From contig CAVPPW010000055.1 of the NCBI GenBank assembly GCA_963707445.1, forward strand, positions 96,451 through 160,450: 64,000 nucleotides of DNA. Direction: 5' to 3'. A program made the translations under genes and the position numbers. How positions within the stretch are numbered: the first letter of the stretch is position 1; each line of letters starts with the position of its first letter. Of this stretch, positions 1-11,221 are shown in pieces. A model generated the notes under the pieces. That model had not been told where the DNA came from. It saw only the letters and a program-made list of their open reading frames with translations, and made no database searches. Source of the stretch: JALORV01 sp963707445 (GTDB lineage: Bacteria > Pseudomonadota > Gammaproteobacteria > Burkholderiales > Burkholderiaceae_F).

Positions 1-327
1 ATCGCGCAGCGTCATGAGCTGCCGCCGCCGGTAAAGGGGCGCATGTCGCGCCAGTCGCGCCACTTCCCGGTCACTCCGGAAGTGCACTTGCAGCCGGACG
101 CGCGCGGTTCGCGCTACCTGGTTTCGGTCATCGCGACCGATCGGCTGGGACTGCTTTACTCGATCGCTCGCGTGCTGACGCATCACAACCTGAACGTGCA
201 CACCGCCAAGGTGCTGACCCTCGGAGAGCGAGCCGAGGACGTTTTTCTTGTCTCGGGCGCCGAACTCGACCAGCCGCGCAGCCAGCTCGAGATCGAAAAG
301 GACCTGCTGCAGGCGCTCGAGCCGTAG
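1..327 (+). CDS. glnD: Bifunctional uridylyltransferase/uridylyl-removing enzyme GlnD, C-terminal end (partial)
   Basis: GlnD uridylylates and deuridylylates the PII nitrogen-signalling proteins according to glutamine level. Only the last 108 codons lie in the window. The frame is open from base 1, so the gene starts upstream. What remains is an ACT domain (motifs VIATDRLGLLYSIARVL and HNLNVHTAKVLTLGERAEDVF), which in GlnD is the glutamine-sensing C-terminus. It converges on def, with 6 bases between the two stop codons. In many gammaproteobacteria glnD is followed by dapC-dapD; here dapC and dapD lie 8.6 kb further on, beyond a minus-strand block. The nucleotidyltransferase and HD domains are not visible, so a stand-alone ACT protein cannot be fully excluded. 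Confidence 0.9.
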   Translation: MAQRHELPPPVKGRMSRQSRHFPVTPEVHLQPDARGSRYLVSVIATDRLGLLYSIARVLTHHNLNVHTAKVLTLGERAEDVFLVSGAELDQPRSQLEIEKDLLQALEP

Positions 328-333
328 CGCAAG

Positions 334-879
334 TCATTCGTCGGGCTGGCCCGCCAGTTCAGGAAACAGCACGTCGGTATAGCCGAAGCGGGTGAAATCG
401 CGCACCCGCATCGGATACAGCACGCCGTCGAGGTGGTCGACCTCGTGCTGCACGACGCGCGCGTGGAAGCCCTCGGCCACCCGCTCGAGCGGCCGGCCGT
501 CGAGGTCATAGCCGCGGTAGCGCAGCCGCGTATAGCGCTCGACCACGCCGCGCAGTCCGGGCACCGACAGGCACCCTTCCCAGCCTTCTTCCGTCTCGGA
601 GGACAGCGGCTCGAGCACCGGGTTCAGCAGGATCGTTTGCGGGACCGCGTCCGCGTCCGGATAGCGCGGATTGCGCAACGACGGGTCCGAATAGCCGAAG
701 ACAACGACGCGCAACGGCACACCGATCTGCGGCGCCGCCAGTCCGGCGCCGTGGGCCGCCTGCATCGTGTCGAACATGTCGGACACCAGCTCGCGCAGCT
801 CGGGCGTGCCGTACTCCGCCACCGGATCCGCCACCCGGAGCAGGCGCGGATCGCCCATGCGCAGGATTTCTCGGATCAT
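334..879 (-). CDS. def: Peptide deformylase
   Basis: This cytoplasmic metalloenzyme removes the N-formyl group from nascent proteins. The 181-residue length is normal. All three family motifs are present: GAGLAAPQIG near residue 45, EGCLSVP near residue 98 with the metal-ligand Cys, and QHEVDHLDG near residue 143 with the two metal-ligand His and the catalytic Glu. The start codon overlaps the stop of the upstream phosphorylase gene by 4 bases (ATGA), implying translational coupling. The C-terminal tail after YPMRVRDF is short and acidic. The usual partner fmt is not nearby, so this may be one of several def copies in the genome. Confidence 0.95.
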   Translation of the reverse strand: MIREILRMGDPRLLRVADPVAEYGTPELRELVSDMFDTMQAAHGAGLAAPQIGVPLRVVVFGYSDPSLRNPRYPDADAVPQTILLNPVLEPLSSETEEGWEGCLSVPGLRGVVERYTRLRYRGYDLDGRPLERVAEGFHARVVQHEVDHLDGVLYPMRVRDFTRFGYTDVLFPELAGQPDE

Positions 880-1619
880 GCACCGCCCTCGAAGAAGGCC
901 GTCAGGATGCGCACCGCGCGCGTCATCGTGGCGCGCATGACCTCTTCGAGTTCCTCCAGCTTGATCTCGTGCTTGCTGTCGCCGCGACCCGCGGCGTGGT
1001 TGACGACCACCGCCAGCGTCGCATAAGCGAGTTCCGCCTCGCGCGCCAGCGCGGTTTCCGGCATTCCGGTCATTCCGACCAGGTCACCGCCGTCGCGCGC
1101 GATACGCTCGATCTCCGCCGCGGTTTCGAGCCGCGGCCCCTGCGTGCACGCATAGGTGCCACCGTCGATCACCGCTTCACCGCAGCGGCCGGCGGCAGCG
1201 AGCACCTGCTCGCGCAGCGCCGGCGTGTAGGGCTCGGTGAAGTCGACGTGAATCACCGGCATCTCCGAACCTTCGAAGAAGGTCGCCTTGCGGCTGTGTG
1301 AGTAGTCGATGATCTGGTCGGGAACGACCAGTGAGCCCGGCACCATGTCGGCACGGATTCCGCCGACCGTCGCCACCGAGATCACGCCGTCGACCTTCAG
1401 TTCGCGCAGCGCCCACATATTGGCGCGGTAATTGATCTCATGCGGGGCGAGCGTGTGGCCGTAGCCGTGCCGCGCCATGAACACGACCTCGGCGTTCGCG
1501 AGCCGACCGAAAGTCAGCGCTCCGGACGGCTCGCCGTACGGGGTGCGCATCACCTGCCGTCGCGCGCCTTCCAGCGCTGAAAGCCGGGCCAGTCCGCTGC
1601 CGCCGATGATCGCGTACAT
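876..1619 (-). CDS. S-methyl-5'-thioinosine/thioadenosine phosphorylase (PNP/MTAP family)
   Basis: This enzyme phosphorolyses a 5'-methylthio-nucleoside to a free base and 5-methylthioribose-1-phosphate, recycling the by-product of polyamine synthesis. The protein is 247 residues long. It opens with the phosphate-binding IIGGSGL motif and carries ARHGYGHTLAPHEINYRAN, ISVATVGGIRADM, TYACTQGPRLET and VGMTGMPETALARE, which mark the purine nucleoside phosphorylase/MTAP class. Gammaproteobacterial members are often S-methyl-5'-thioinosine phosphorylases; the preferred base cannot be settled by eye. The ATG at 1619 shares its A with the ligA stop codon (TGATG), so I prefer it to the TTG one codon upstream. 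It is coupled to def downstream. Confidence 0.88.
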   Translation of the reverse strand: MYAIIGGSGLARLSALEGARRQVMRTPYGEPSGALTFGRLANAEVVFMARHGYGHTLAPHEINYRANMWALRELKVDGVISVATVGGIRADMVPGSLVVPDQIIDYSHSRKATFFEGSEMPVIHVDFTEPYTPALREQVLAAAGRCGEAVIDGGTYACTQGPRLETAAEIERIARDGGDLVGMTGMPETALAREAELAYATLAVVVNHAAGRGDSKHEIKLEELEEVMRATMTRAVRILTAFFEGGA

Positions 1620-3651
1620 CAATGCTCCAACAATGCCTTCAGTTCGTCTTCGTCGATGATCGCAACGCCGAGTTCGCGGGCCCGGTCCAGCTTGCTGCCC
1701 GCTTCGGCGCCAGCGACGACATAGTCGGTCTTGCGCGACACCGAGCCGGCCACTTTGCCGCCGGCCGACTCGATCTGCTCACGTGCCTGTTCGCGGGTCA
1801 AGTTCGGCAGCGTACCCGTCAGCACAAAGGTCCTGCCGGCGAGCGCTCCCGCCGCCGGCTTCGCCGGTCGTCCCTCGGTCCAGTGCACACCGGCCGCGCG
1901 CAAGCGCTTCGACCACCTCGCGGTTGTGGGGCTCCACGAAAAAGCGCCGGATCGACGTCGCCACGACCGGGCCGACGTCGCCGACCTGCAGCAGCTCGTC
2001 TTCGGCTCGCGTTCATCACGGCATCGAGGCTACCGAAGTGCCGCGCCAGGTCGCGCGCCGTCGATTCGCCGACGTGGCGGATGCCGAGCGCATAGATGAA
2101 GCGTTCGAGCGTCGTGTGGCGCGCCCTCTCGAGCGCTGCGAGGACATTGGTCGCTGACTTGTCGGCCATGCGCTCGAGCGCCGCGAGCGAGCCGAGGCCG
2201 AGCTTGAAGAGGTCCGCCGGCGTGTGCACGATGCCGCCATCGACCAGTTGCTCGACGAGGCGATCGCCAAGGCCTTCGATGTCGAGCGCGCGCCTGCCGG
2301 CAAAGTGCAGCAGCGCCTGCTTGCGCTGCGCCGGACAGTAGAGCCCACCGGTGCAGCGCAGGTCTTTTTCGCCCTCTTCACGTGCCACGCTCGAGCCGCA
2401 GACGGGGCAGCGCTTCGGCATCGAAAATTGCTTCGCGCTCGCCGGGCGCCGCTCGGGCAGCACCGCGACGATCTGCGGAATCACATCGCCCGCGCGCCGC
2501 ACGATCACCGTATCGCCGATCTTCAGGCCGAGCGTTCCAATGTAGTCCTCGTTGTGCAGGGTCGCATTGCTGACCGTGACGCCACCGACAAAGACCGGCG
2601 CCAGTCGCGCGACCGGCGTGATCTTCCCGGTGCGGCCCACCTGAACGTCGATGCCGGTCACCTGAGTCAGCTCCTCCTGCGGCGGGTACTTGTGCGCGAC
2701 CGCCCAGCGCGGCTCGCGCGAGACGAAGCCCAGTTCCCGCTGCAGATCGAGCCGGTCCACCTTGTAGACGACACCATCGATGTCGAACGGCAGGCGATCG
2801 CGACGCGCAGCAATCGCGCGGTGGTACTCGACGAGTTCTTCGGCTCCGACCGCGCGTCGACGCTCGGCGGAGACCGGGACTCCGAGCGCTGCCAGCGCCT
2901 CGAGCATTCCACTGTGGGTCGGCGGGACAGCCCAGCCGACGACTTCGCCGAGGCCGTACGCGTAGAAGGAAAGCGGCCGGGTGCCCGTCGCGCGCGCATC
3001 GAGTTGCCGCAGAAACCCCGCGGCGGCGTTGCGCGGATTGACGAAGACCTTTTCGCCCTGCTCCCGCTGGCGCTCGTTGATCCGGTCGAAATCGGCCCGT
3101 CGCAGAAACACCTCGCCGCGGACCTCGAGCACTTCAGCCGCGCTGCCCCGCAGCCGCAGCGGGATCGAACGGATCGTGCGGGCATTGGGCGTGACATCTT
3201 CCCCGACCTCGCCGTCGCCGCGAGTCGCCGCGCGCACGAGCACACCGCGCTCGTAACGCAGATTGATCGCCAGTCCGTCGAATTTCAGCTCCGCTGAATA
3301 CTCGACCGGCGGGTCAGTGGCGCCGAGTCCGAGTTCGCGACGGATGCGCGTGTCGAAGGCCCGGGCGCCGTTTTCACCGGCATCGGTCTCGGTGCGGATC
3401 GAGAGCATTGGCACCGTATGCCGCACCTTCGGCAGGTCGGAACGCATGCCGCCACCGACCCGCTGGGTCGGCGAGTCCGCGGTCTGCAACGCTGCATGCT
3501 GCTGTTCCAGCTGTTGAAGCTCCTGGAACAGCCGGTCGTATTCGGCGTCAGGAATGCTTGGTGCGTCGAGCACGTAGTAGTCGTGGTCAGCGCGCGCAAT
3601 CTGCTCGCGCAGTTCGCGCGCCCGATTGGCCGCGCTGCGGGGCACGCTCAT
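1619..3651 (-). CDS. ligA: NAD-dependent DNA ligase LigA (two frameshifts)
   Basis: LigA seals nicks in duplex DNA using NAD+ and is essential for replication. The first 540 or so codons read normally: adenylation domain with the nucleotide-accepting Lys in SAELKFDGLAINLRYE, OB-fold with GRTGKITPVA, a zinc finger with Cys residues in KRCPVCGSS and GLYCPAQ, and a helix-hairpin-helix region. The frame then breaks near 2004 and again near 1890. Removing one base at each site restores RRFFVEPHNREVVEAL and then a C-terminal BRCT domain (GRTFVLTGTLPNLTREQA, KTDYVVAGAEAGSKLDRA). The repaired protein is about 676 residues, the normal length. Because the gene is essential and still highly conserved, I read the breaks as sequence errors. 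It lies downstream of zipA, the usual order. Confidence 0.93.
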
Positions 3652-3707
3652 CTCAGTCGGCGCGACCGGGCGGGCAGCCCGGCCGCATCACGGTCGCCGC
3701 GGCCGCT

Positions 3708-4844
3708 TCAGCCGGCATAGAGCCGCCGCGCGCGCTCAGAGCCCGCGGCGAGCCCGGCGGCATGCATGTCTTCGTAAAGCGTGGCGAGCTGCGCCGCCAC
3801 CGCAAAATGCGCTTCACGCTGGACCGGCCGGCCGTTGTCGTCGATGACGCGCGCATCGAGCCGCGCTGCCAGCTGGTCGGCTACCGAAAACTGGCGCGCC
3901 AGTGGAGAGGTTTCCGGCCGCACCAGCGGCACGTCGATCGACAGCGCCAGATGATCGGCGGGCTGCGCCGGCGCCGTCAGCACCAGCACCAGGTGCTCGC
4001 CCTCGCGCAGTTCCCAGCGGCCGGCAGCAACCGACGTGAAACCGAGCGCGGCGGCCGCTGCCTGGATCGCATCGGTGCTCCAGGGCGCACCGTTCGACTG
4101 CACAGTCAGCGTGACCAGCACGTCGAAGCGCGCGCATAGCTGGTCAAGTTCCGCCGCCTGCGCGACCAACCGGGTCACATCGGGCGTGTCGAAGTCGGCA
4201 TCCACCGCGAGCGCGATCTGCTGCGCGGTAGACACGAAACGGGTGGCGTCGATCTCTCCCAGGGCGCCGCCGCGATGAGCGAGCTGGACGGCCAGCAGGA
4301 TCTCGGAATAGAAGCCGAAGCGGTCGGGTGCGGTCCACTGCTGAGTCTTCGCATCCCACACTGCCAGACGCGCCGACAGCGGGCAGTTGCAGACGGTCGA
4401 TCTGGCTGCGCGCCTCCAACGCCGTCACGCCGTCGATCGCATGCGTGCAACGCAGTTCGATCACGAAGTCGAGCAACGGATCCTCGGCCCAGCCGTCGGG
4501 CAATGCGTACGCCGAGGGCTCGGCCTGGTCCGCCTCAGACTCCGTGCGCCGCGCCTCGAGCGGAATCGTCGGCGCAAATTCGTCGGCTGGGCGCGGAGGC
4601 GCGCGGCGGCGACAGCGGCGGGAATAGTTTCTGCCGACGGCGTATCGAGTCGCGGCTCGATCCTCCGCTGCAGTGCGCCGGACGCCGCGCGCGGGGCGCG
4701 ATCGAGCAGCGGATCGCCGACGCCGCGCCTGAGCTCCGTCTCGAATCGGGCCAGCTCGCGCCGCTCCTGCCACCGGCTATAGACGAAGATCGCAAGCAGC
4801 AAGAAGCCGGCTATTGCGATCAGCGCCCAGTGCAGGTCGGTCAT
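3708..4844 (-). CDS. zipA: Cell division protein ZipA (two frameshifts)
   Basis: ZipA is an inner-membrane protein that tethers FtsZ filaments during septation. It starts with MTDLHWALIAIAGFLLLAIF, a single N-terminal membrane helix, followed by the charged segment YSRWQERRELARFETELRR and a low-complexity linker. The frame breaks in the linker near 4580 (apparently one base missing) and near 4390 (one base extra). The rest gives the globular FtsZ-binding domain: VIELRCTHAIDGVTALEA, then SARLAVWDAKTQQW and DRFGFYSEILLAVQLAHRGG. The repaired length is about 378 residues. The position between smc and ligA is the strongest support for this call, since ZipA sequences are poorly conserved. Spacing to smc is 13 bases. 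Confidence 0.88.
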
Positions 4845-4857
4845 CGTCGAACGCGTG

Positions 4858-7800
4858 CTATGCGGCCTCGGCCGTCAGGCGCACCGCGCCCTCGATGTCG
4901 ACCGCCACGATGCGCGATACCCCCTGCTCCTGCATCGTCACACCGATCAGCTGCTGCGCCATTTCCATTGCGATCTTGTTGTGCGTGATGAACATGAACT
5001 GCGTATTGTCGGTCATCGACTGCACCAGATTGCAGAAGCGCTCGGTATTGGCGTCGTCGAGCGGGGCGTCGACCTCGTCCAGCAGGCAGAACGGTGCCGG
5101 GTTCAGCTTGAACAGCGCGAACACGAGCGCGGTCGCGGTCAGCGCCTTCTCGCCGCCCGACAGCAGATGAATCGTGCTGTTGCGCTTGCCCGGCGGCTGC
5201 GCCATCACCTGCACACCGGCGTCGAGGATTTCCTCGCCGGTCATCATCAGACGGGCCTCGCCGCCGCCGAAGAGCGTCGGGAAGAGCTGACCGAAATGTG
5301 CATTGACCTGGTCGAAGGTCTGCTGCAGCAATTCGCGTGTCTCTCGATCGATCTTTCGGATCGCGTCCTCGAGCGTCGTGATCGCGGCATTCAGATCAGC
5401 CGACTGGGCATCGAGGAAGGCCTTGCGCTCGCGCGAACCCGAGAGCTCATCGAGTGCGGCCATGTTGACGGCGCCAAGCGCTGCGATCTCCTGCGCGAGC
5501 CGCGCGATTTCCGCCTGCAGCGCATTCGCCTTCACGCCGCCCGTGAGCTTCTCGGCCAATACGGCCTCGTCGGCGCCGACCTCGGCAAGCTGCGTCGCAA
5601 ACTGCTCCGCAGCGAGGCGTGCCGCCTGCTCCTTCAGCTGCAGCTCGGTGATCTTCTGCCGCCGCGGCTCAAGATCCCGCTCCAGCGTCAATCGGCGTTC
5701 GTCCGTCGTCCGCAGCTGTTGCGCGAGTTCGTCGAGTCGGCTGCGCGCCTGACGGAGCGCGTCCTCCGCCGCGGCACGCTGGCGCAGCCAGCCTTCGAGC
5801 CCGGCGCGCGCGGCGCCGTCATCAAGACGGTCGAGTTCGCCGGTGGCCGCGCCGACGTCCGCCTCGAGCCGCTCGGCATCAGTGGCAGCCACCTCGGCCG
5901 CATGCATGACGTCGCGCTCGCGCTCCTGGTTCGATGCGAGCGCAAATTCGACCTGCTGACGCGCGGATTCCAACGTGCGCTGTTCGTCACGGGCCGAACG
6001 CAGCGACTGGTCCGCCTGCTCGTATTGCAGTCGCGCTGTCTCGACCGCCTCGTGGCGGGCAGCCAGCTCGCCGTCGAGCAGCTGGAAGCGGCTGTCCGCC
6101 TCGTCGCGATGCGTCCGCAGCTCGCGCTCATGCGTCTCGATCTCCTGCAGCTCAGCGCCGATTTGGCCACTGCGGTGCCGCACCCGTTCGATCAGCTCGC
6201 CGAGTCGCACGGCCTCGATCTGTGCCGCATGCAGCTCACTGCGGGCAAGTTCGCCGTCGCGGCGGTGCTGCGCGAGCCGCTCCTGCGCCTCACGCAGCGT
6301 CGATTCGCTCCGTGCGACGGCAGCGGTACGCTCCTCGACGATCAGGCGCTGGGCGCGGATCTCCTTGTCGAGGTTGTCAATCTCGAGGCGCCGCGCAAGC
6401 AGCCCGCTCTTCTCGTCATCCGCGGCGAAGAAGCGGACACCGTAGCGCGAGACGAGGTGGCCTTCGCGGACGACGAACTGGCCGCCCAACGGCAACTGGT
6501 CGCGTGATGCCATTGCCGTCGCAAGATCCGGCGCGACGAAGACGTTCGCGAGCCAGTCCGCCAGCACCGCCGCAAGCGCTGCATCGTGTCCCTTGACTCG
6601 GTCCGAAAGGCGGGAAAAACCCGGCATGTGGCCGCCATCGCGGGCAACGGCGCCGATCGTCGAGAAGAACGCCACGCGGGCGGGCGGCGCGGTCGTCGCG
6701 AGCGCGGCGACGGTATCGAGCCGCCCCACTTCAACACCTTCAACGCGCTCGCGCAACACGGCCTCGAATGCAGTCTCGAATCCGGGTTCGACACTGAGCT
6801 TGCGGAATAGTCGAGGCAACCGATCCAGCCCCTGCGCAGCAAGCCATGGATCGAGCCGGGTATCGGCCTCAACGCTCGCCTGCACCTGCCGCAAGGCCGC
6901 GAGTCGCGCCTCGATGCGTGTCAGGGTGTCCTGCGCGGTTGCGCGCTCGTCGACATGCTGCTGACGTTCCGCCGTCGTCGTGGCGACCTGCTGCTCGGAC
7001 TCCGCCTGGGCCGCGGTCTGCTGTGCCAGCTGGCTCTCGAGACGGGCCACATCATCCGTCAGAGTCGCCAGCTTCTCCTCGTCCGGCGCGCCGATCGAGG
7101 TCTGTTCTTCGGCGAGGCGCTCACGCCGCTGCTGCAGCGCGGCCAGCTGACGGTCCAGATTGCGCTGTTCGACACCGGCGGCATCGATGGCCTGTTCGGA
7201 CAGCGCAGCCTGGGCGCGCGCGGCGGTCATTGCTTCGCGCGCCACGCCATAGGCCGTCTCGAGCGCCGGCAATGCGGCCTCGCTCGTCCTGCAGGCTGCC
7301 TGCGACTGCGCGAGCCGCTCGGTCGCATCGACAATCGACTGCTGCAGCGTCGCCGCCCGCGCGAGCAGCTCGCTGCGCTCGTCGAGTCGACGCGCACGCG
7401 TGGCCTTCAGCGTCTCGATCTGCGACAGCAGACGAGTGCGCCCGTCGACGATCATCCGGATTTCCGACTCAAGGCGAGCCACTTCGGAGTTGACCTGCAG
7501 CACCCCGCCCTGCGCCTCGTGCACGGCATCGCTCGCGCCGTAATGCGCGGTGCGTACCTCCTCGAGCTCGCGCTCAGCTGCGCGCAGCTCCGCCAGATGG
7601 CCCTCGAAAGCGGTCGACCGCGCCTCAATGTCGCGCACGACCTTGTCACGCTCGGCGTCGGCCTCGCGCCGTCGGAGCAGCCACAGCATCTGCTGCTGCT
7701 CGTCGTGCGCCGACTGCATGTCGCGATAGCGCGACGCAACTTCGGCCTGCTGCTCGAGCCGCTCGATCTGGGCATCGAGTTCACGCAGGATGTCTTCGAC

Positions 7801-8380
7801 CCGCGTCAGGTTGTCGCGCGTATCGGCCAGCCGGTTCTCGGTCTCGCGCCGGCGTTCCTTGTACTTCGAGATGCCCGCCGCCTCTTCGAGGAAGATGCGC
7901 AGCTCCTCGGGCCGAGCCTCGACGATGCGCGAGATCATGCCTTGCCCGATGATGGCGTAGGCCCGCGGGCCGAGGCCGGTGCCGAGGAACATGTCGTGCA
8001 CGTCGCGACGCCGCACGGTCTGGTTGTTGATGTAGTAGCTCGATGTGCCGTCGCGCGTCAGCACGCGCTTGACCGAGATCTCGCCGTACTGGCCCCAGGC
8101 GCCGCCGATACGGCCGTCGCTGTTGTCAAAGACGAGTTCGACGCTCGCGCGGCCGGCAGGCTTGCGATTGACCGAGCCGTTGAAGATGACGTCCTGCATC
8201 GACTCGCCGCGCAGCTCGGCGGCCTTGCTCTCGCCAAGCACCCAGCGCACGGCGTCGATGACGTTGGACTTGCCGCAGCCATTCGGGCCGACGACACCGA
8301 CGAGGCTGCCCGGGCACATCGATCGGGGTCGGATCGATAAAGGACTTGAACCCGGCGAGCTTGATCTGCCGAAGACGCAC
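4858..8380 (-). CDS. smc: Chromosome segregation ATPase SMC (one frameshift near the start)
   Basis: SMC is the large coiled-coil ATPase of bacterial condensin. I place the start at a GTG at 8380, giving the family N-terminus (V)RLRQIKLAGFKSFIDPT. One extra G near 8310 then breaks the frame just before the Walker A motif GPNGCGKSN; the remaining 1150 codons are uninterrupted. Visible parts are the ATP head, long heptad-rich coiled coils, a central hinge (about residues 505-665), a C-terminal signature LLSGGEKALTA and a Walker B CLLDEVDAPLDD. The repaired length is about 1173 residues, normal for the family. It heads a smc-zipA-ligA block and is divergent from queF, with 157 bases between the starts. 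Confidence 0.95.
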
Positions 8381-8537
8381 GTGTGTTGTGTCGGGAAAGT
8401 GTGGTTGAGGCCCTGCGTTGGTCGGCCGCGTCGAGGTGGCACGAGGCGCGCACAGGGTCGGAAAATCGCGTTCGTATAATAACAGCGCAGTTCTTTTCGC
8501 TGCCGCATCCCGCGCGCACGCGACCGCAGCAGCGATC

Positions 8538-8957
8538 ATGGCCACCCGTCCCAGCAAGTCGCTCGAGACCTTCGCGAACCCGGCGCCGGAGCGCGACTAC
8601 CTCGTGCACATCGAGATACCGGAATTCACCTGCCTGTGTCCGATGACCGGGCAGCCGGACTTCGCGACCCTCGTGCTCGACTACGTGCCGGATCGGCGCA
8701 ACGTCGAGCTCAAGGCGCTGAAGCTGTATATCTGGTCCTACCGCGACGAGGGCGCATTTCACGAGGCGGTGACGAATCGTATCGTCGACGACCTGGTGCA
8801 GGCGATGAAGCCGCGCTTCCTGCGCCTGACGGCGAAGTGGTACGTGCGCGGCGGCCTGTTCACCACCGTCGTGGCCGAGCATCGCAAGCGCGGCTGGAAG
8901 CCGTTGCCGCCGGTTGAGCTGCCATCCGCTGCAGTCGAAGGCAGTCCGACGCGCTGA
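8538..8957 (+). CDS. queF: NADPH-dependent 7-cyano-7-deazaguanine reductase QueF
   Basis: QueF reduces preQ0 to preQ1 in the queuosine tRNA-modification pathway. The 139-residue length and single domain fit the short, YkvM-like type. EFTCLCPMTGQPDF contains the catalytic Cys (the second one) and the following Asp region. ELKALKLYIWSYRDEGAFHE matches the family ExKxhK motif with its FHE active-site triplet. The ATG at 8538 gives the usual family start; an open frame continues upstream to 8418 but that segment overlaps the promoter region between smc and queF. The stop lies 8 bases before dapC, so the two may be co-transcribed. No preQ1 riboswitch was recognised. Confidence 0.93.
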   Translation: MATRPSKSLETFANPAPERDYLVHIEIPEFTCLCPMTGQPDFATLVLDYVPDRRNVELKALKLYIWSYRDEGAFHEAVTNRIVDDLVQAMKPRFLRLTAKWYVRGGLFTTVVAEHRKRGWKPLPPVELPSAAVEGSPTR

Positions 8958-8965
8958 GTACCCGC

Positions 8966-10151
8966 ATGAACCCCGATCTCGAGAGGTTGCACCCTTATCC
9001 GTTCGAGCGGCTGCGCCAGCTGCTCGCGGACCTGACACCGCCGTCCGGACTGGCGCACATCAACCTGTCGATCGGGGAGCCGAAGCATCCGACCCCGCCT
9101 TTCATCCTCGAGGCCTATGCCAGCGCGCTGGGCAGCGTGTCCAGCTATCCGCTGACGCTGGGATTTCCGGCCTTGCGCGAAGCGATCGCCGCGTGGGCGA
9201 TGCGTCGCTATGCACTCCGCAGCCTCGACCCTGCGACGCAGGTGCTGCCGGTCGCCGGCTCGCGCGAAGCGCTGTTTGCGTTCGCGCAGACGGTGATCGA
9301 CCGCACGCGGCTGGCGCGGCGTGATTTCGCCCAACCCGTTCTACCAGATCTACGAGGGCGCGGCCCTGCTCGCCGGCGCCGAGCCGGTCTATCTTCCGAC
9401 CCGGCCGGAAAACGGATTCCGGATGGAGTTCGAAACGCTCGCCGACGCGGACTGGAACGGCGTGCAGCTGGTCTACGTCTGCTCGCCGGGCAACCCGACC
9501 GGGCGCGTGATGACGCTCGACGAATGGAAGCGGCTTTTTGAACTCGCCGACCGCCATGATTTCGTCATCGCCGCCGACGAGTGCTACTCGGAGATCTACT
9601 TCGACGAGGCCACTCCGCCGCTCGGCGCGCTCAGCGCCGCGGCACAGCTGGGTCGCGATCGCTTCGAGCGCATCGTGATCTTCTCGAGCCTGTCGAAGCG
9701 CTCGAATGCGCCGGGCATGCGCTCGGGCTTCGTCGCCGGCGACGCCGCCCTGCTGCGCAAGTTCCTGCTCTACCGCACCTATCACGGCACCGCGATGAGC
9801 CCTCCGGTGCAGAGCGCCAGCATCGCCGCCTGGGGCGACGAGCGGCACGTCGTCGAGAACCGACGGCTTTACGCGGCGAAGTTCGATCAGGCGACCCCGG
9901 TCATCGCACGACGTCTCGAATGTGCACGGCCGGACGCGGCGTTCTACCTGTGGGCGCGCACACCGGGCAGCGATACCGAGTACGCGCGCCGGCTATACGC
10001 CGAACGGAATGTGACCGTGCTGCCCGGCAGCTTCCTGTCGCGCGATGGCGGCGGCCGCAATCCCGGCACCGGCTTCGTGCGCATTGCCCTCGTCGCCGCG
10101 CCGGCCGAGGTCGCCGATGCGGCCCACCGCATCGCCTCATTGCCCCTTTGA
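8966..10151 (+). CDS. dapC: N-succinyldiaminopimelate aminotransferase DapC (one frameshift)
   Basis: DapC is a PLP enzyme that transaminates N-succinyl-2-amino-6-ketopimelate in diaminopimelate/lysine synthesis. The N-terminal part has LAHINLSIGEPKHPTPPFI and SSYPLTLGFPALREAIAAW. One extra base near 9320 breaks the frame. Reading then resumes with SPNPFYQIYEGAALLAGA and continues through VYVCSPGNPTGRVM, AADECYSEIYFD and the PLP-lysine motif FSSLSKRSNAPGMRSGF. The repaired length is about 394 residues, as expected. The call as DapC rather than a general class I aminotransferase rests on dapD, 15 bases downstream, and dapE nearby. Confidence 0.92.
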
Positions 10152-10166
10152 ATTAACGGACCACTT

Positions 10167-10976
<810 letters not shown>

Positions 10977-11221
10977 GGCGGCTGCACGGCGCCGCCGAGT
11001 GCCATGGGCGAGGCGACGCCCTCGTCGCGTCGCGACCGACGCTCGCAGCCGCGCGCCAACCGTAGGCCGCTTGGGAACCTCGCAACGCACGGAGCGGCAG
11101 GTTTCCGACGTTGGTCGCGCCACGAGAGACCCGGTTCTCGCCTCTTTTCATCCGATCGGACGGATTCGCAATAGCCCGGTCGGGGCCGTATGCTGTGGCT
11201 CTCCGCAGTACGGGGTTCGCC
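10977..11221. other. Intergenic region between dapD and pilU
   Basis: Bases between dapD and pilU. An open frame runs in from 11111 in phase with pilU, but its predicted N-terminus does not resemble the family, so I treat it as leader sequence. I saw no convincing terminator or RNA gene. Confidence 0.4.

Noticed and set aside
2224..3297. A 357-codon plus-strand open frame opposite ligA
   Set aside because: It mirrors conserved LigA coding sequence and shows no known domain.
1619..3651. Programmed frameshifting in ligA
   Set aside because: There is no slippery heptamer with a downstream structure, and similar one-base breaks occur in many unrelated genes.
4855..6507. A 550-codon plus-strand open frame opposite smc, and another at 6955-8340
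   Set aside because: Both are antisense shadows of the uninterrupted smc coding frame, with Arg/Leu-rich, low-information translations and no domain.
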